Assembly (NCBI RefSeq): GCF_013030985.1
Contig: NZ_WPYP01000012.1
Coordinates: forward strand, 62,001-126,000
Direction of reading: 5' to 3'
From: Ruegeria arenilitoris
Lineage (GTDB): Bacteria > Pseudomonadota > Alphaproteobacteria > Rhodobacterales > Rhodobacteraceae
Length of the DNA stretch: 64,000 nt
A program made the position numbers and the translations under genes. This document shows, one piece after another, positions 34,738 to 43,807 of the stretch (its first letter is position 1; each line of letters begins with the position of its first letter). The notes beneath the pieces were generated by a model. That model was not told the origin of the DNA, did not search any database, and saw nothing but the letters and a program-made list of their open reading frames with translations.

Positions 34738-36121
34738 ATGCTGCGGCCTCACGTCCTGCGATGCGTCCAAAAACGGTTCCGATGGTCATGCCGAACCCGG
34801 CCAGGTAGCCTTGCCCCAAGATCGACCCGGCCATGGTTTCGCCAGCCGCCCAAAGGTTCTTGATCTTGCCGTTAGGGGTCGAGCACTGCGCTGCGTCGTC
34901 AACTTTCAGCCCGAGATAGGTGAAGGTCACGCCGGTGCGCAGCGAGTAACCATAGAATGGCGGCTCGGTGATTGGACGAGCCCAGTTGGTCTTGGGTGGC
35001 GTCAAACCCGAGGTGGCGACCCCGTCCAGTTCGGTCGGATGAAACCTGCTGGTGTCGCCGCAGGCGGCGTTGAACTCGGCCACCGTTGCATTCAGTTTGT
35101 CCGCAGGCAGGCCCATCATCGCGGCCAGTTCGTCCAGCGTATCCGCCTTCAACGGCGGAAACACCGAGGGCATGAACAGATTCAGTGACTTGGCGTCGAT
35201 GATCACATAGCCCACCTGATCCGGCTGCGCCGCCACCAGACGGCCCCAGATCGCGTAGCGCTTGGGCCATACATCCTCGCCTTCGTCATAGAACCGCTGG
35301 GCGTCTTTGTTCACGACAATTGAAAACGGCACACAGTCCAGTCGGGTGACGATACCGCCGTCGAATTTCGGCGCGCGCCCGTCGATGGCGACCGCGTGGC
35401 ATTGGGTCGGGTCGCCGACGCTTTCGACGCCTTGATCCAGAAGATCAGCCAGAACCACACCTCGGTTATACGGCGTACCCCGGATCAGAAAGTTCTTGGC
35501 AGGCTCACCCCATGCGCGGGTCAGCCAATCCGTGTCGGCCTGAAACCCGCCCGAGGCGACAATGACCGCTTTCGGAGTGATGCGATGAGACTGGCCTTCA
35601 AAGGTGTAATCAACCCACTCGATCCGGTCACTGTTCAGCTCCAGATGCGTAACCGCGGCCTCATACAACACATCAACGCCGAGACCGGCTGCAGTTCTGT
35701 AATATGCGTTCACCAACGACTTACCGCCTCCCATGAAAAAGGCATTGGTCCGCGCCAGCGATAGTGTCCCTGAAAGCGATGGTTGGAACCGAACCCCGTG
35801 CTCTTCCATCCACGGCAGGCATTCCTCTGACGTGCGGATCGCGAGGCGCGCCAAATGCTCGTCGGTTTTGCCGCCGGTGACCTTGAGCAGATCCGAGAGG
35901 TATTCGTCTTCGCTATACTCCTCAATCAACGGACCCAGAGGAGATTTGTGCATGCACCGAAAGTTACGCGTGTGGCGCGAGTTCCCACCACGATAGGGTT
36001 TCGGAGCCGTTTCGAGGATCAGAACGCGGGCACCTGCCTCGGCGGCGGTCATCGCGGCACAGAGCGCAGCGTTGCCGCCGCCAATCACAACGATATCGTA
36101 AGCTTCCTTTTGGGTGGCCAT
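34727..36121 (-). CDS. tcuA: TcuA-like FAD-dependent dehydrogenase
   Basis: 464 residues of the flavoprotein-succinate-dehydrogenase/fumarate-reductase family. FAD binding is DIVVIGGGNAALCAAMTAAE near residue 8, and the C-terminal AGETMAGSILGQGYLAGFG closes the FAD site. Family length and partner gene fit tricarballylate dehydrogenase TcuA, which oxidises tricarballylate to cis-aconitate. Coupled to TcuB-like and regulated with the GntR gene 11 bp upstream. Because the transporter here is not TcuC, a related tricarboxylate or other organic acid is possible. Confidence 0.85.
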   Translation of the reverse strand: MATQKEAYDIVVIGGGNAALCAAMTAAEAGARVLILETAPKPYRGGNSRHTRNFRCMHKSPLGPLIEEYSEDEYLSDLLKVTGGKTDEHLARLAIRTSEECLPWMEEHGVRFQPSLSGTLSLARTNAFFMGGGKSLVNAYYRTAAGLGVDVLYEAAVTHLELNSDRIEWVDYTFEGQSHRITPKAVIVASGGFQADTDWLTRAWGEPAKNFLIRGTPYNRGVVLADLLDQGVESVGDPTQCHAVAIDGRAPKFDGGIVTRLDCVPFSIVVNKDAQRFYDEGEDVWPKRYAIWGRLVAAQPDQVGYVIIDAKSLNLFMPSVFPPLKADTLDELAAMMGLPADKLNATVAEFNAACGDTSRFHPTELDGVATSGLTPPKTNWARPITEPPFYGYSLRTGVTFTYLGLKVDDAAQCSTPNGKIKNLWAAGETMAGSILGQGYLAGFGMTIGTVFGRIAGREAAAYAN

Positions 36122-36132
36122 ATCCTGTCCAC

Positions 36133-36813
36133 CTATTGATTTTCGTCGATTGAGCGGTCGCGTTCCTGCAAGGCGCGAATTCGCATCCTTTGTGCGGCTT
36201 GAATATGCGCGCGCATCTCCGTCTCGGCCGCAGAACCGTCCCGGGCCTTCAAAGCTGCCATGATGCGCCGATGCTCTGCCACTGCCGCCTCGGATCGCTC
36301 GCTGTCCAGCAATTGCGAAGGCCCAAGAATCAACAGCGCCTTTTGCAAGGACAACATGGATTTGGACAAAAACCGGTTCTTGGCGGCATCCAGAAGCGTT
36401 GCATGAAAGATCCTGTTGATCTGAGTCGCGCCCGAGCCGGTACCAGCCTCGGCCAGCCGGTCATTCAATATGTCCAGCTCATCCAACTCGACATCCGACG
36501 CCGCACGCGCCGCCAGCCGCGCGGCCGTCCCCTCAAGGACAGCGCGCATCTCATACAGCTCCATTACCTCGGCATAATCCAGACTGCGTACGGTCGCGCC
36601 CTGCCGCGGAACATGGGTGACCAAGCCATCTGCCTCCAACTGCCGTATCGCCTCGCGGATAGGAGTCCGGCTGACACAGAGCCGCTCGGAGAGCTCAGTC
36701 TCGCGCAGGCGCTCACCAGGCAGAAGGGTACCTTCGCGAATCTCGTCCAACAGGCGTTGATACACAGAATTGCCTTGCGGGCCGGGCTGTAAGGGGTCGT
36801 CCTGAACCGTCAT
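36133..36813 (-). CDS. GntR-family regulator (FCD subfamily)
   Basis: About 226 residues from the ATG at 36813 (a second ATG lies 39 bp upstream in the repeat region). The N-terminal winged helix is GERLRETELSERLCVSRTPI REAIRQLEADGLV (two adjacent segments); the C-terminal FCD ligand domain has ELYEMRAVLEGTAARLAARA. FCD regulators usually sense small organic acids, consistent with a tricarboxylate operon. It is upstream of tcuAB on the same strand and divergent from the AbrB-type permease, so it likely controls both through the repeats at 36834-36863. Confidence 0.88.
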   Translation of the reverse strand: MTVQDDPLQPGPQGNSVYQRLLDEIREGTLLPGERLRETELSERLCVSRTPIREAIRQLEADGLVTHVPRQGATVRSLDYAEVMELYEMRAVLEGTAARLAARAASDVELDELDILNDRLAEAGTGSGATQINRIFHATLLDAAKNRFLSKSMLSLQKALLILGPSQLLDSERSEAAVAEHRRIMAALKARDGSAAETEMRAHIQAAQRMRIRALQERDRSIDENQ

Positions 36814-36833
36814 CACACACTCGCTTGTCTTCT

Positions 36834-36863
36834 TGCATCCATTTGCATACATTTGGATACACT
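36834..36863. promoter_or_regulatory. Three 10-bp direct repeats in GntR/permease divergent region
   Basis: TGCATCCATT, TGCATACATT and TGGATACACT follow one another without gaps, one per helical turn, between the GntR gene and the permease gene. Within them TGCATACATT/TGGATAC forms an imperfect palindrome (ATCCA...TGGAT). FCD-type GntR proteins bind TGTAT/ATACA-like half-sites, so this is a likely operator. Confidence 0.6.
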
Positions 36864-36891
36864 ACGAGTCAACAACGCTGGAATACGTGCC

Positions 36892-37956
36892 TTGCCCACC
36901 CGGACCAACACGCTTTCTCCTCTGACCAAGCGGGCCGCTACACTGGGCCTCGCACTTCTGGGCACCGGGGTGTTCTGGGCATTGGGTCTGCCGCTACCCT
37001 TTCTGTTCGGCCCCATGAGCGCTTGTCTGATTGCAGCCTTAGCTCATGCTCCTATGGAGGGGTTTGGGCAGGTCTCGGTTGCGGCTCGTACCATACTGGG
37101 CGTGGCCGTAGGGGCGTCGATCACCCCGGCCCTGTTTGGTGAACTTCCAAAAATGGCAGCGTCGATTGCGCTGATCCCGTTCTTCATTCTGCTGATCGCG
37201 CTGGTCGGAGTGCCATTCTTCCGCAAGGTCTGGGGATTTGACACCACAACGGCCTTCTACGCAGCAATGCCCGGCGGATTGCAGGACATGATCATCTTCG
37301 GCACTGAGGCTGGTGCCAATCCGCGGACCTTGTCCCTGATCCACGGCACGCGCGTTCTGATCATCGTGACGCTGGCCCCGCTGTTTCTGACCGTGTTTTA
37401 CGACGCCCAACTCACCAACCCGATCGGAGAACCCGCGCGAGACCTACCAGTACATGAATTGGCGCTGATGGTTCTGGCTGCCTTTATCGGCTGGAAAGGC
37501 GGTGAGCGGATCGGCTTATTCGGGGCATCGATCCTCGGCCCGATGGTCCTGACGGCGGCGCTGTCACTGGGCGATTTCATTCACACCCGCCCACCGCGCG
37601 AAGCAATATTGGCCGCGCAGTTTTTCATTGGCTGCGAAATCGGGGTGAAATTTGTTGGCGTCACCTGGGTCGAATTGCGCCGGGTTGTAGCTGCGGGCTT
37701 CGCCTACGTCATTGTCCTCGCCCTACTGGCAGCCGCTTTCACCGCCGTTGTCACTACATTGGGCTTTGGTCAACCGATCGAGGCTTTCCTTGCTTTCGCC
37801 CCCGGCGGACAGGCCGAGATGACGGTTCTGGCCATTGTTTCAGGCGCAGATCTTGGCTTTGTGATAACCCACCACCTGACACGGATCGTTCTGGTAATCA
37901 TCGGCGCGCCCATCGTTGCCAGCCTTATTGTCAGGTGGTCTAGATCTCAGGACTGA
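36892..37956 (+). CDS. AbrB-family (PF05145) membrane transporter
   Basis: About 354 residues. Two similar five-helix halves are seen, each with a GP/G-rich conserved block: FLFGPMSACLIAALA near residue 35 and GASILGPMVLTAAL near residue 220; AFYAAMPGGLQDMIIFGTEA and FLAFAPGGQAEMTVLAIVSG are the paired AMPGG/APGG motifs of the family. The start is uncertain: a TTG at 36892 fits the spacing from the repeats, but the frame opens at 36853. AbrB-type permeases are annotated as putative organic-acid or ammonia-linked transporters. Divergence from a GntR-tcuAB operon suggests it carries the operon's substrate. Confidence 0.82.
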   Translation: MPTRTNTLSPLTKRAATLGLALLGTGVFWALGLPLPFLFGPMSACLIAALAHAPMEGFGQVSVAARTILGVAVGASITPALFGELPKMAASIALIPFFILLIALVGVPFFRKVWGFDTTTAFYAAMPGGLQDMIIFGTEAGANPRTLSLIHGTRVLIIVTLAPLFLTVFYDAQLTNPIGEPARDLPVHELALMVLAAFIGWKGGERIGLFGASILGPMVLTAALSLGDFIHTRPPREAILAAQFFIGCEIGVKFVGVTWVELRRVVAAGFAYVIVLALLAAAFTAVVTTLGFGQPIEAFLAFAPGGQAEMTVLAIVSGADLGFVITHHLTRIVLVIIGAPIVASLIVRWSRSQD

Positions 37957-38358
37957 TCATGTGGTTCAGCCACTTTTTTGCAATGAGGATCGTGCAAAAG
38001 GGCGGACACAAGACCTTCGCTGCGCATGAAGTTAATGTCCGCTTTGACGGTAAGGCGTCTCGATCTTGAACCGCCGAAGATCCAACGCCGAGCCTGTGTT
38101 AAATCCTTACACGCGGCACATCGTTGGGATCGAGGTGGCAGCGATGGCCTGTTCCTGATCATCTGCGTATTTCACCGAAATGCCTTTCCCGCCAAGCGAC
38201 GCACCGAACCCGGCAAAAGACGGTCAGTCAATCATCGACAAACCGGGAACCATTTTTCGGTCAGGGAACTGGATATGTTCCGCGCCATAAGAGGCCGCCA
38301 ATCCGGAACCAATGCTCGCGACACACCTTCTGGCGGACATTCGCCAGGGCATCCGGCG
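37957..38358. other. Remnant-containing region without intact gene
   Basis: No intact gene. On the minus strand near 38150-38230 a fragment reads FAGFGASLGGKGISVKYADD followed by QEQAIAATS, which resembles the C-terminal domain of a thiamine-diphosphate enzyme (the GAKGIRV-type block). It may be part of a second, older copy of the enzyme remnant next to it. Confidence 0.4.
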
Positions 38359-39378
38359 TCAGACCAATTCCGCATCGGTCATGAATTCGACCAGTGCTGG
38401 CCCCTCAATCTCTAGCGCCGCGCTGATTGCGGCATCGATCTCTTTGGCATTGGCGATCTTTTCGGCATGACCACCTCACAGTTGGGCAAAGGCCGCAAAG
38501 GACGGATTCACCAGACTGGCCTCCCGGACGGGCCATTCACCCGCCCGCTGTTCTTTCGAAATCTTGCCCAGCTCGCCGTTGTGCAAAAGGATATGGGTAA
38601 TATCCATGCCGTATTTGACGGCCGTGGTGAAATCCATCGGGTTGTGGCCAAGCTACTGTCACCGGACACCGAAATCACCTCGCGCCCCCTGAGGGCGTCA
38701 ATATCCCGAGTCGCGGCCCAGGCCCCCATCGCAGCCGGAAAACCGAACCCGATCGACCCCGGATAAACTGACATCAGAACACCCGCGGCGTCGGGGTGGT
38801 CGTCCGGCCCGCAGGCTGATCCGACGGCTTGGTTTGCACGTCGTCAGGGAACATCAGGTGTGCGACATCCTGTTCGACAATCGCGTTCTTACAGGCCAGC
38901 GCAGCCAACACTGCATGGTTCGAACTGCCCAGAACCGGTTGCGAGAAACGGGCAACTGCCTGAAACGCCGACCGCAGGTCGATATCCTGAAACGCACCGG
39001 GACCCATGACCTGAGTCTGGACCTGCCCCGTCAGGGCCAATACCGGAGCTCGACAAAAATCTCGCCGTTCCACAGCTCGACCGGAAACGTCTTTTGCCCG
39101 GAATCTTCGTGGCCGCCGGGTGGAGCACCGGTCAGCGGATCGAAATCCCACCCATGCCAGGGGCAGCGAAACCAACACTTACCGTCCACACCCTTTTCGA
39201 TTGACCCTTCACCCAGCGGCCCGTTCTGATGCGGGCAACAGTTGTCCATCGCGGTCCACTGACCATCGAAATGGGCAAGGCAGATCGACGTGGTGCGCGC
39301 GGTAACGGTCTTGACCCGCCCTTCCGGCAGATCGTTTGTATGACCCAACGATGTCCAGTCCAGCTCTTGATCGGGCAT
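38359..39378 (-). pseudogene. Rieske ferredoxin fused to a thiamine-diphosphate enzyme, heavily deleted
   Basis: An ATG at 39378 with a good AGGAG site starts a Rieske [2Fe-2S] domain: CCPHQNGPLGEGS and CWFRCPWHGWDFDP, intact. At about 39050 the frame breaks and, in another frame, a TPP-enzyme resumes at APVLALTGQVQTQVMGPGAF, skipping roughly the first 80 residues of that domain. After FPDDVQTK it stops; a third frame restarts at YPGSIGFGFPAAMGAW, the C-terminal cofactor domain, missing about 250 residues. This then runs to MTDAELV with one further stop. So at least two internal deletions and two frameshifts are visible. The Rieske part may still be translated alone (about 115 residues). Confidence 0.78.
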
Positions 39379-39431
39379 CGTTTTCTCCTCGTCGGTTTTC
39401 CTGGCGCGCAACGGTTGGCTCACGCATGATG

Positions 39432-40063
39432 TCAGTCGGTTTTGCCTTTCACCCGGTCGTGGATTTTCTGCAGCCCGGTGAGGATCAAAAAGCCCGCCAA
39501 TACCCAGATCATCAGCTCGAACGGAGCGATGTCCGTTCCCCGTGGCCAGCGCGCCAGAAGGCTACCCTGCGGGCGAAGCTCCGGTATTCCCAACAGGCCA
39601 TCCAGAAGGTCCGGCGCATCCTTTCACCACCTCGGTCGTGCCGGCATCAATCCTGAGCACCAGAAGATCGCCATGGCGAACCACCTCACCCTCAAGCGAA
39701 ATGTACCGGGTGAAATAGTCATACGCCGTGCCTGGTAACGGCCCTCCATCCTGATCGACAACCATCAGGAATTCACTGCCGTCCACCGGCTTGGTCGAAA
39801 CGAAAACCGGCGGGATATCCCCTATCAGGCGCAGGTTGGCGCAGGCCTTGTGCGCGATGCCCCGACCCGGCCGCATTGCGCTGGCCAAACATTTGCCATC
39901 GCAGATTTCGCCGGCCAGACGCCAGCAGCGGGCGAAACACGTAGGCTCCTCGTGCATCGTCGTCTATTCGGTCGATCCCAACCGTCAGGAATACCGCAGC
40001 GACCACGCCCCCGGCGATGAGCCACCATCACACAGCCGTAACGATGACATTCGCGGCGGTCAC
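39432..40063 (-). pseudogene. Frameshifted membrane-protein gene in the same cluster
   Basis: The frame starts at a GTG overlapping the stop of the glutamate-synthase-like gene and reads WWLIAGGVVAAVFLTVGIDR after an early in-frame stop. A frameshift follows near VFRPLL, then CWRLAGEICDGKCLASAMRP, LIGDIPPVFVST, and YISLEGEVVRHGDLLVLRID. One extra base near 39626 breaks the frame again; the corrected reading is DAPDLLDGLLGIPELRPQGS and then the C-terminal membrane helix IAPFELMIWVLAGFLILTGL. The gene is dead or nearly so. Its position suggests it belonged to one operon with its neighbours. Confidence 0.65.
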
Positions 40064-41670
40064 TTCATCCCTCCGAATGTCACGCCCGACAGGTCAGCCA
40101 TGTCGCGCTTCCAGGTGGTCAGATCGTCGATGTTGAAACCCGACAGGTGATCGTGGCCACAGGCACGGGCCATCACCTGCATCAGCTCGACCGAGGCTTC
40201 GAAAAAGTTCGCCAGTTGTCTGGCCGACTTCTCTGCCACCAGCCGGCTGACAAGGTGTGGCTTCTGGGTGGCGATGCCGACTGGGCAATTGTTGGTATGG
40301 CAGGCGCGCATGGCAATGCAGCCAATAGATTGCATGGCCGCGTTGGATACGGCAATCGCATCAGCCCCCAGCGCCAAGGCCTTGATGAAATCCGCCGGTT
40401 TCCGCAGCCCCCCGGTGATGACAAGCGTCACGTCGCGACGGTCCAGCCAGTCCAGATGCGCCCGCGCCCGGGCCAGCGCCGGGATGGTAGGGACCGAGAT
40501 ATTGTCGCGGAAGATGATCGGTGCCGCCCCGGTGCCGCCACCCCGGCCATCGAGGATGATATAGTCGACGCCCACCTCCAGCGCGGCCTCGATGTCCTTT
40601 TCAATATGCTGGGCCGACAGCTTGTAGCCAATCGGAATGCCGCCGGTGCGGTCGCGCACCTCATCTGCGAACTCCCGGATCTGGGCCGGTTTCGTCCATT
40701 CGGGGAAGCGCGGCGGCGATATTGCACTCTGACCGGGTTCAAGGCCGCGCACTTCGGCGATCTTTCCTTTTACCTTGTTGCCGGGAAGATGGCCGCCGGT
40801 GCCGGTCTTGGCCCCCTGCCCGCCTTTGAAATGGAACGCCTGCACATTTGCCAGTTTGTCCCAGGAAAACCCGAACCGGGCCGAGGCAAGCTCGTAGAAA
40901 TAGCGGCTGTTGGCAGCCTGCTCGTCGGGCAACATGCCGCCTTCGCCCGAACAGATCCCCGTTCCCGCCATTTCCGCCCCCATGGCCAGCGAGACCTTGG
41001 CAGTTTCCGACAACGCGCCAAAGCTCATATCCGAAACGAAAAGCGGAATATTCAACCGCAGCGGTTTTCGCGCATTGGGGCCGATCACCACGTCGGTGCC
41101 GATCGGATCGTCGTCCAGTAACGGCGCCTTGTGCAGCTGTGCGGTCAGGATCTGGATATCGTCCCAGTCAGGCAGTTGTGCGCGCGGCACCCCCATGGAT
41201 TCCACGGCACCGTGATGGCCGGTCTTGGTGAGCCCCTGTTTGGCATATTGCTGGATCAGCCCGTTATAGGGCTCTTCCTCGGTGCCGTGGCTGGTATCGG
41301 CATAAAGGCCCAGATACTGATCCCGCTTGAAAGGCTGCGGGTTTTTTAACGCCCAGGCGTTGATTTCATCCTCATCAACCCAGACCTCACAGTTTTCAAC
41401 CCAGGATTGGAACTTTGGCAATGCCTCGTCATTGGCATATTCCGACACCCCGCTGTCGACCCTGTAGTCCCAGTAGTGAACGCCGCAGATCAGGTTGTTG
41501 CCACGCACGAACCCGTCCGCCATCAACGCGCCGCGATGCAGGCAGCGCCCGTAGAACACCGACACCTCCTCGTCAAAGCGGACGACAACCAGGTCGACCT
41601 CGCCCACCAGGGCGTATTTCGGCTTTCGATCCGGCAGGTCGTCCAGTTTGGCGACAGATACTTTTTTCAT
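40060..41670 (-). CDS. Rieske-domain/FMN glutamate-synthase-like enzyme
   Basis: 536 residues. Residues 1 to about 100 are a Rieske [2Fe-2S] domain (RCLHRGALMADG and LICGVHYWDY giving the Cys/His ligands). From about residue 150 a GltB-like FMN barrel follows: PLFVSDMSFGALSETAKVSL, TGTGICSGEGG, and GGRGGGTGAAP-type phosphate-binding sequence. The C-terminal SIGCIAMRACHTNNCPVGIA holds the cysteines of the 3Fe-4S cluster. Standard glutamate synthase also has a glutaminase domain, absent here, so ammonia-dependent amino transfer to 2-oxoglutarate or another FMN reaction is likely. Its former operon partners downstream are pseudogenes. Confidence 0.85.
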   Translation of the reverse strand: MKKVSVAKLDDLPDRKPKYALVGEVDLVVVRFDEEVSVFYGRCLHRGALMADGFVRGNNLICGVHYWDYRVDSGVSEYANDEALPKFQSWVENCEVWVDEDEINAWALKNPQPFKRDQYLGLYADTSHGTEEEPYNGLIQQYAKQGLTKTGHHGAVESMGVPRAQLPDWDDIQILTAQLHKAPLLDDDPIGTDVVIGPNARKPLRLNIPLFVSDMSFGALSETAKVSLAMGAEMAGTGICSGEGGMLPDEQAANSRYFYELASARFGFSWDKLANVQAFHFKGGQGAKTGTGGHLPGNKVKGKIAEVRGLEPGQSAISPPRFPEWTKPAQIREFADEVRDRTGGIPIGYKLSAQHIEKDIEAALEVGVDYIILDGRGGGTGAAPIIFRDNISVPTIPALARARAHLDWLDRRDVTLVITGGLRKPADFIKALALGADAIAVSNAAMQSIGCIAMRACHTNNCPVGIATQKPHLVSRLVAEKSARQLANFFEASVELMQVMARACGHDHLSGFNIDDLTTWKRDMADLSGVTFGGMK

Positions 41671-41718
41671 GAGAGACTCCCTGTACTTGCTGTTTGGCTG
41701 GCGTTGGGTGAGTGGTGT

Positions 41719-42987
41719 TCAGGTTCCGTTTTCAATCGGTTTTCCGGCTTCGGGCTGGTTTTCCGGGCAAGCACCCCGTCTCGCAATCATCCGACCGTAC
41801 CAGCGTGCAGCCGGGGCCGCCGTAACCCCATGCAACACGGCGCTGATCCAGACCGTATTGATCGCCAGATGCAGAATATGGTCTTCGAATTCATGCGGCA
41901 GAGTATCCAGCACCAGCAGCGCAAACAGCGCAGTCGCCAGTCCCCGCGGCCCGAACCATCCAAAAAACACACGCGTGAGGTGGGATGCGTCGGTGCCAGC
42001 CAATGACAGCCAGATGGCCAGCGGCCGCACAAGAAAAAGGCTGGCAAGGATCAGCCACAGCATGGGCCAGGTCAAATGTGCCAGCGCCTCGGGCACCAGC
42101 CCCGCTCCGATCAGCAGGAAAGCAGCCCAAGCCAGAATTTGCCCTTCACCTTCGGTGAATTCGTAAACAAACCGGCATTGGCCTTTGACGACATTGCCAA
42201 AGCAAAGCCCGGCAACAAAAGCCGAAATAAACCCGTTGCCGCCCACGATGCCCGCCAAAAGATAGGCCCCGCCCGCCATGGCGACCGCGCCGATCCCCTC
42301 GTAAGCGTCCGAGGTGGAAGCCAGGCTTTTTGCCCGCAAAAGCGCCCAGCCACCGGCAAAACCCACAAGCGCCCCGGCAAGCGGACCCAGCACAACCTGT
42401 TTCAGGCCGAACAAAAGCCAGTCGGTCGAACTGTTGGACATGTCCTGCGCCACCAATGCCGCCAGCAGCAGGATCGCGGGCAGCGCCAGCCCGTCATTCA
42501 ACCCGCTTTCCACGATCAGAGCCCGGCGCGGGCGCAGCGGAACATCCGGGTTCGTGACCACCGGCTGCCCCAGTGCTGCATCTGTCGGAACCAAAATCGA
42601 AGCTGCCAGAGCTGCGGTCAAAAGCGACCATTCCGGCACTAGGGCCCATCCCGCAAAGGTCCCGAAAAGGATCGCCAGCGGAAGCCCCACAAGCAGCATC
42701 CGTTGCGGCCAGATATGGCGGCGTTTCAGAGAATTCAGATCGGTCTGTGCTGCATCCAGAAACAACAGGATGACCAGGGCAACTTCGGCAACCGGATGCA
42801 GCAGGTCCTCGATCCCTTGCGCCGACAGCAGCCCGGTTTCCGACAGACCCACACCCAGCGCCAGAAACAGCATCGGTGCCGTCAGGATCGTGCGCGACAG
42901 GCGGACAGCCAGCAGACAATAGGCCGCGGTGACGAAGCTGACGATGATCAATCCTGACAAGCCTTGCCCCTCCCACGGTATCGGCAC
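41719..42987 (-). CDS. CPA1-type Na+(K+)/H+ antiporter
   Basis: 422 residues, about 12 hydrophobic helices. The core carries the CPA1 hallmarks: SILVPTDAALGQPVVTNPDV (the TDA/SDP-type unwound helix) and RRALIVESGLNDGLALPAIL, whose ND is the ion-binding pair. A short polar tail follows. It should exchange Na+ or K+ for protons at the inner membrane. It stands 48 bp upstream of the Rieske/FMN gene on the same strand; a functional link is not evident. Confidence 0.88.
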   Translation of the reverse strand: MPIPWEGQGLSGLIIVSFVTAAYCLLAVRLSRTILTAPMLFLALGVGLSETGLLSAQGIEDLLHPVAEVALVILLFLDAAQTDLNSLKRRHIWPQRMLLVGLPLAILFGTFAGWALVPEWSLLTAALAASILVPTDAALGQPVVTNPDVPLRPRRALIVESGLNDGLALPAILLLAALVAQDMSNSSTDWLLFGLKQVVLGPLAGALVGFAGGWALLRAKSLASTSDAYEGIGAVAMAGGAYLLAGIVGGNGFISAFVAGLCFGNVVKGQCRFVYEFTEGEGQILAWAAFLLIGAGLVPEALAHLTWPMLWLILASLFLVRPLAIWLSLAGTDASHLTRVFFGWFGPRGLATALFALLVLDTLPHEFEDHILHLAINTVWISAVLHGVTAAPAARWYGRMIARRGACPENQPEAGKPIENGT

Positions 42988-43043
42988 CGGAGTTTCAAAC
43001 CTGCACCCGGTTGCCGTCTTTGATGCCGCTGCACTCTGCGACG

Positions 43044-43753
43044 TTACAACAGTCGGATCATTTTCTGCCCAGCCCCATGCCTTGAGGCTCCGGTAACAAT
43101 CAACAGGGCAATATCCGACGGGACCGCAGGGTTGTCGCGATTATAGGTGTGCCCGAACAGATCCGAAGCCCCTTTTACATCGATGAAATGCACATTGCGC
43201 ACGTTGGCGAACATCTCGCTTTCCGTCTGGCCGACTTCTTCACCTTCCAGGCGTCCGAACCGGACACCGGCCATGGGGCTCTGCGACAGGCCAAGCGCAC
43301 GGTCGCGCCGGTTTGTATAGATGGTTATGGCCCTGATGGCGGGGCCGAACTGTTCCGTGATCAGGCGCTGACTGACCACTCCGAAATCCAGATCCGGGGC
43401 TGCGAGTACCAGGTTTTCAACCCTGAAAACCTTACGTGGGTCGCGACCCGACGGCCAGCTCCAGACGGATTGATTTCGCGCGGTCTTGCGTGCTGCTGGC
43501 GGCTGCAAGGCTTTCCCAGCTTGTGCGGTCGCCGAGCCCGATCCGATCAGTAAGTCACGTCATCGGCGCGGAACCGGTCGGTCACGTAAAGCAAATCGAC
43601 CGCGGGCCTTCGGTTTACGTCGGGAACGCCGTTTGCCGGATAGGATGCCGGTTCGGTGTAAATATTTGGTGTCTCAACCAGCGTATGGGCCCGGCACAGG
43701 CCTTTTCCACTCTCGGCCCACAGTTCCGCATCTAATCCCCTGTCCTTCTGCAC
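43044..43753 (-). pseudogene. Broken DUF900-type alpha/beta hydrolase
   Basis: The N-terminal piece (to about 43547) reads RRPAVDLLYVTDRFRADDVT then a stop; the C-terminal piece reads VFRVENLVLAAPDLDFGVVS, ITIYTNRRDRALGLSQSPMA and NVHFIDVKGASDLFGHTYNR. These are the start and end of a DUF900 (esterase-like) hydrolase; the centre with the GxSxG nucleophile elbow is missing. An internal deletion and frameshift inactivated it. Confidence 0.68.
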
Positions 43754-43807
43754 ATTTGCATAGAATTAGATATCGATAGCAGCCGAAGCGTTACACACGT
43801 CTGAAGG

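Noticed and set aside
40147-41121. 324-codon frame antisense to the Rieske/FMN enzyme
   Set aside because: Composition-driven; the minus strand has the Fe-S and FMN motifs.
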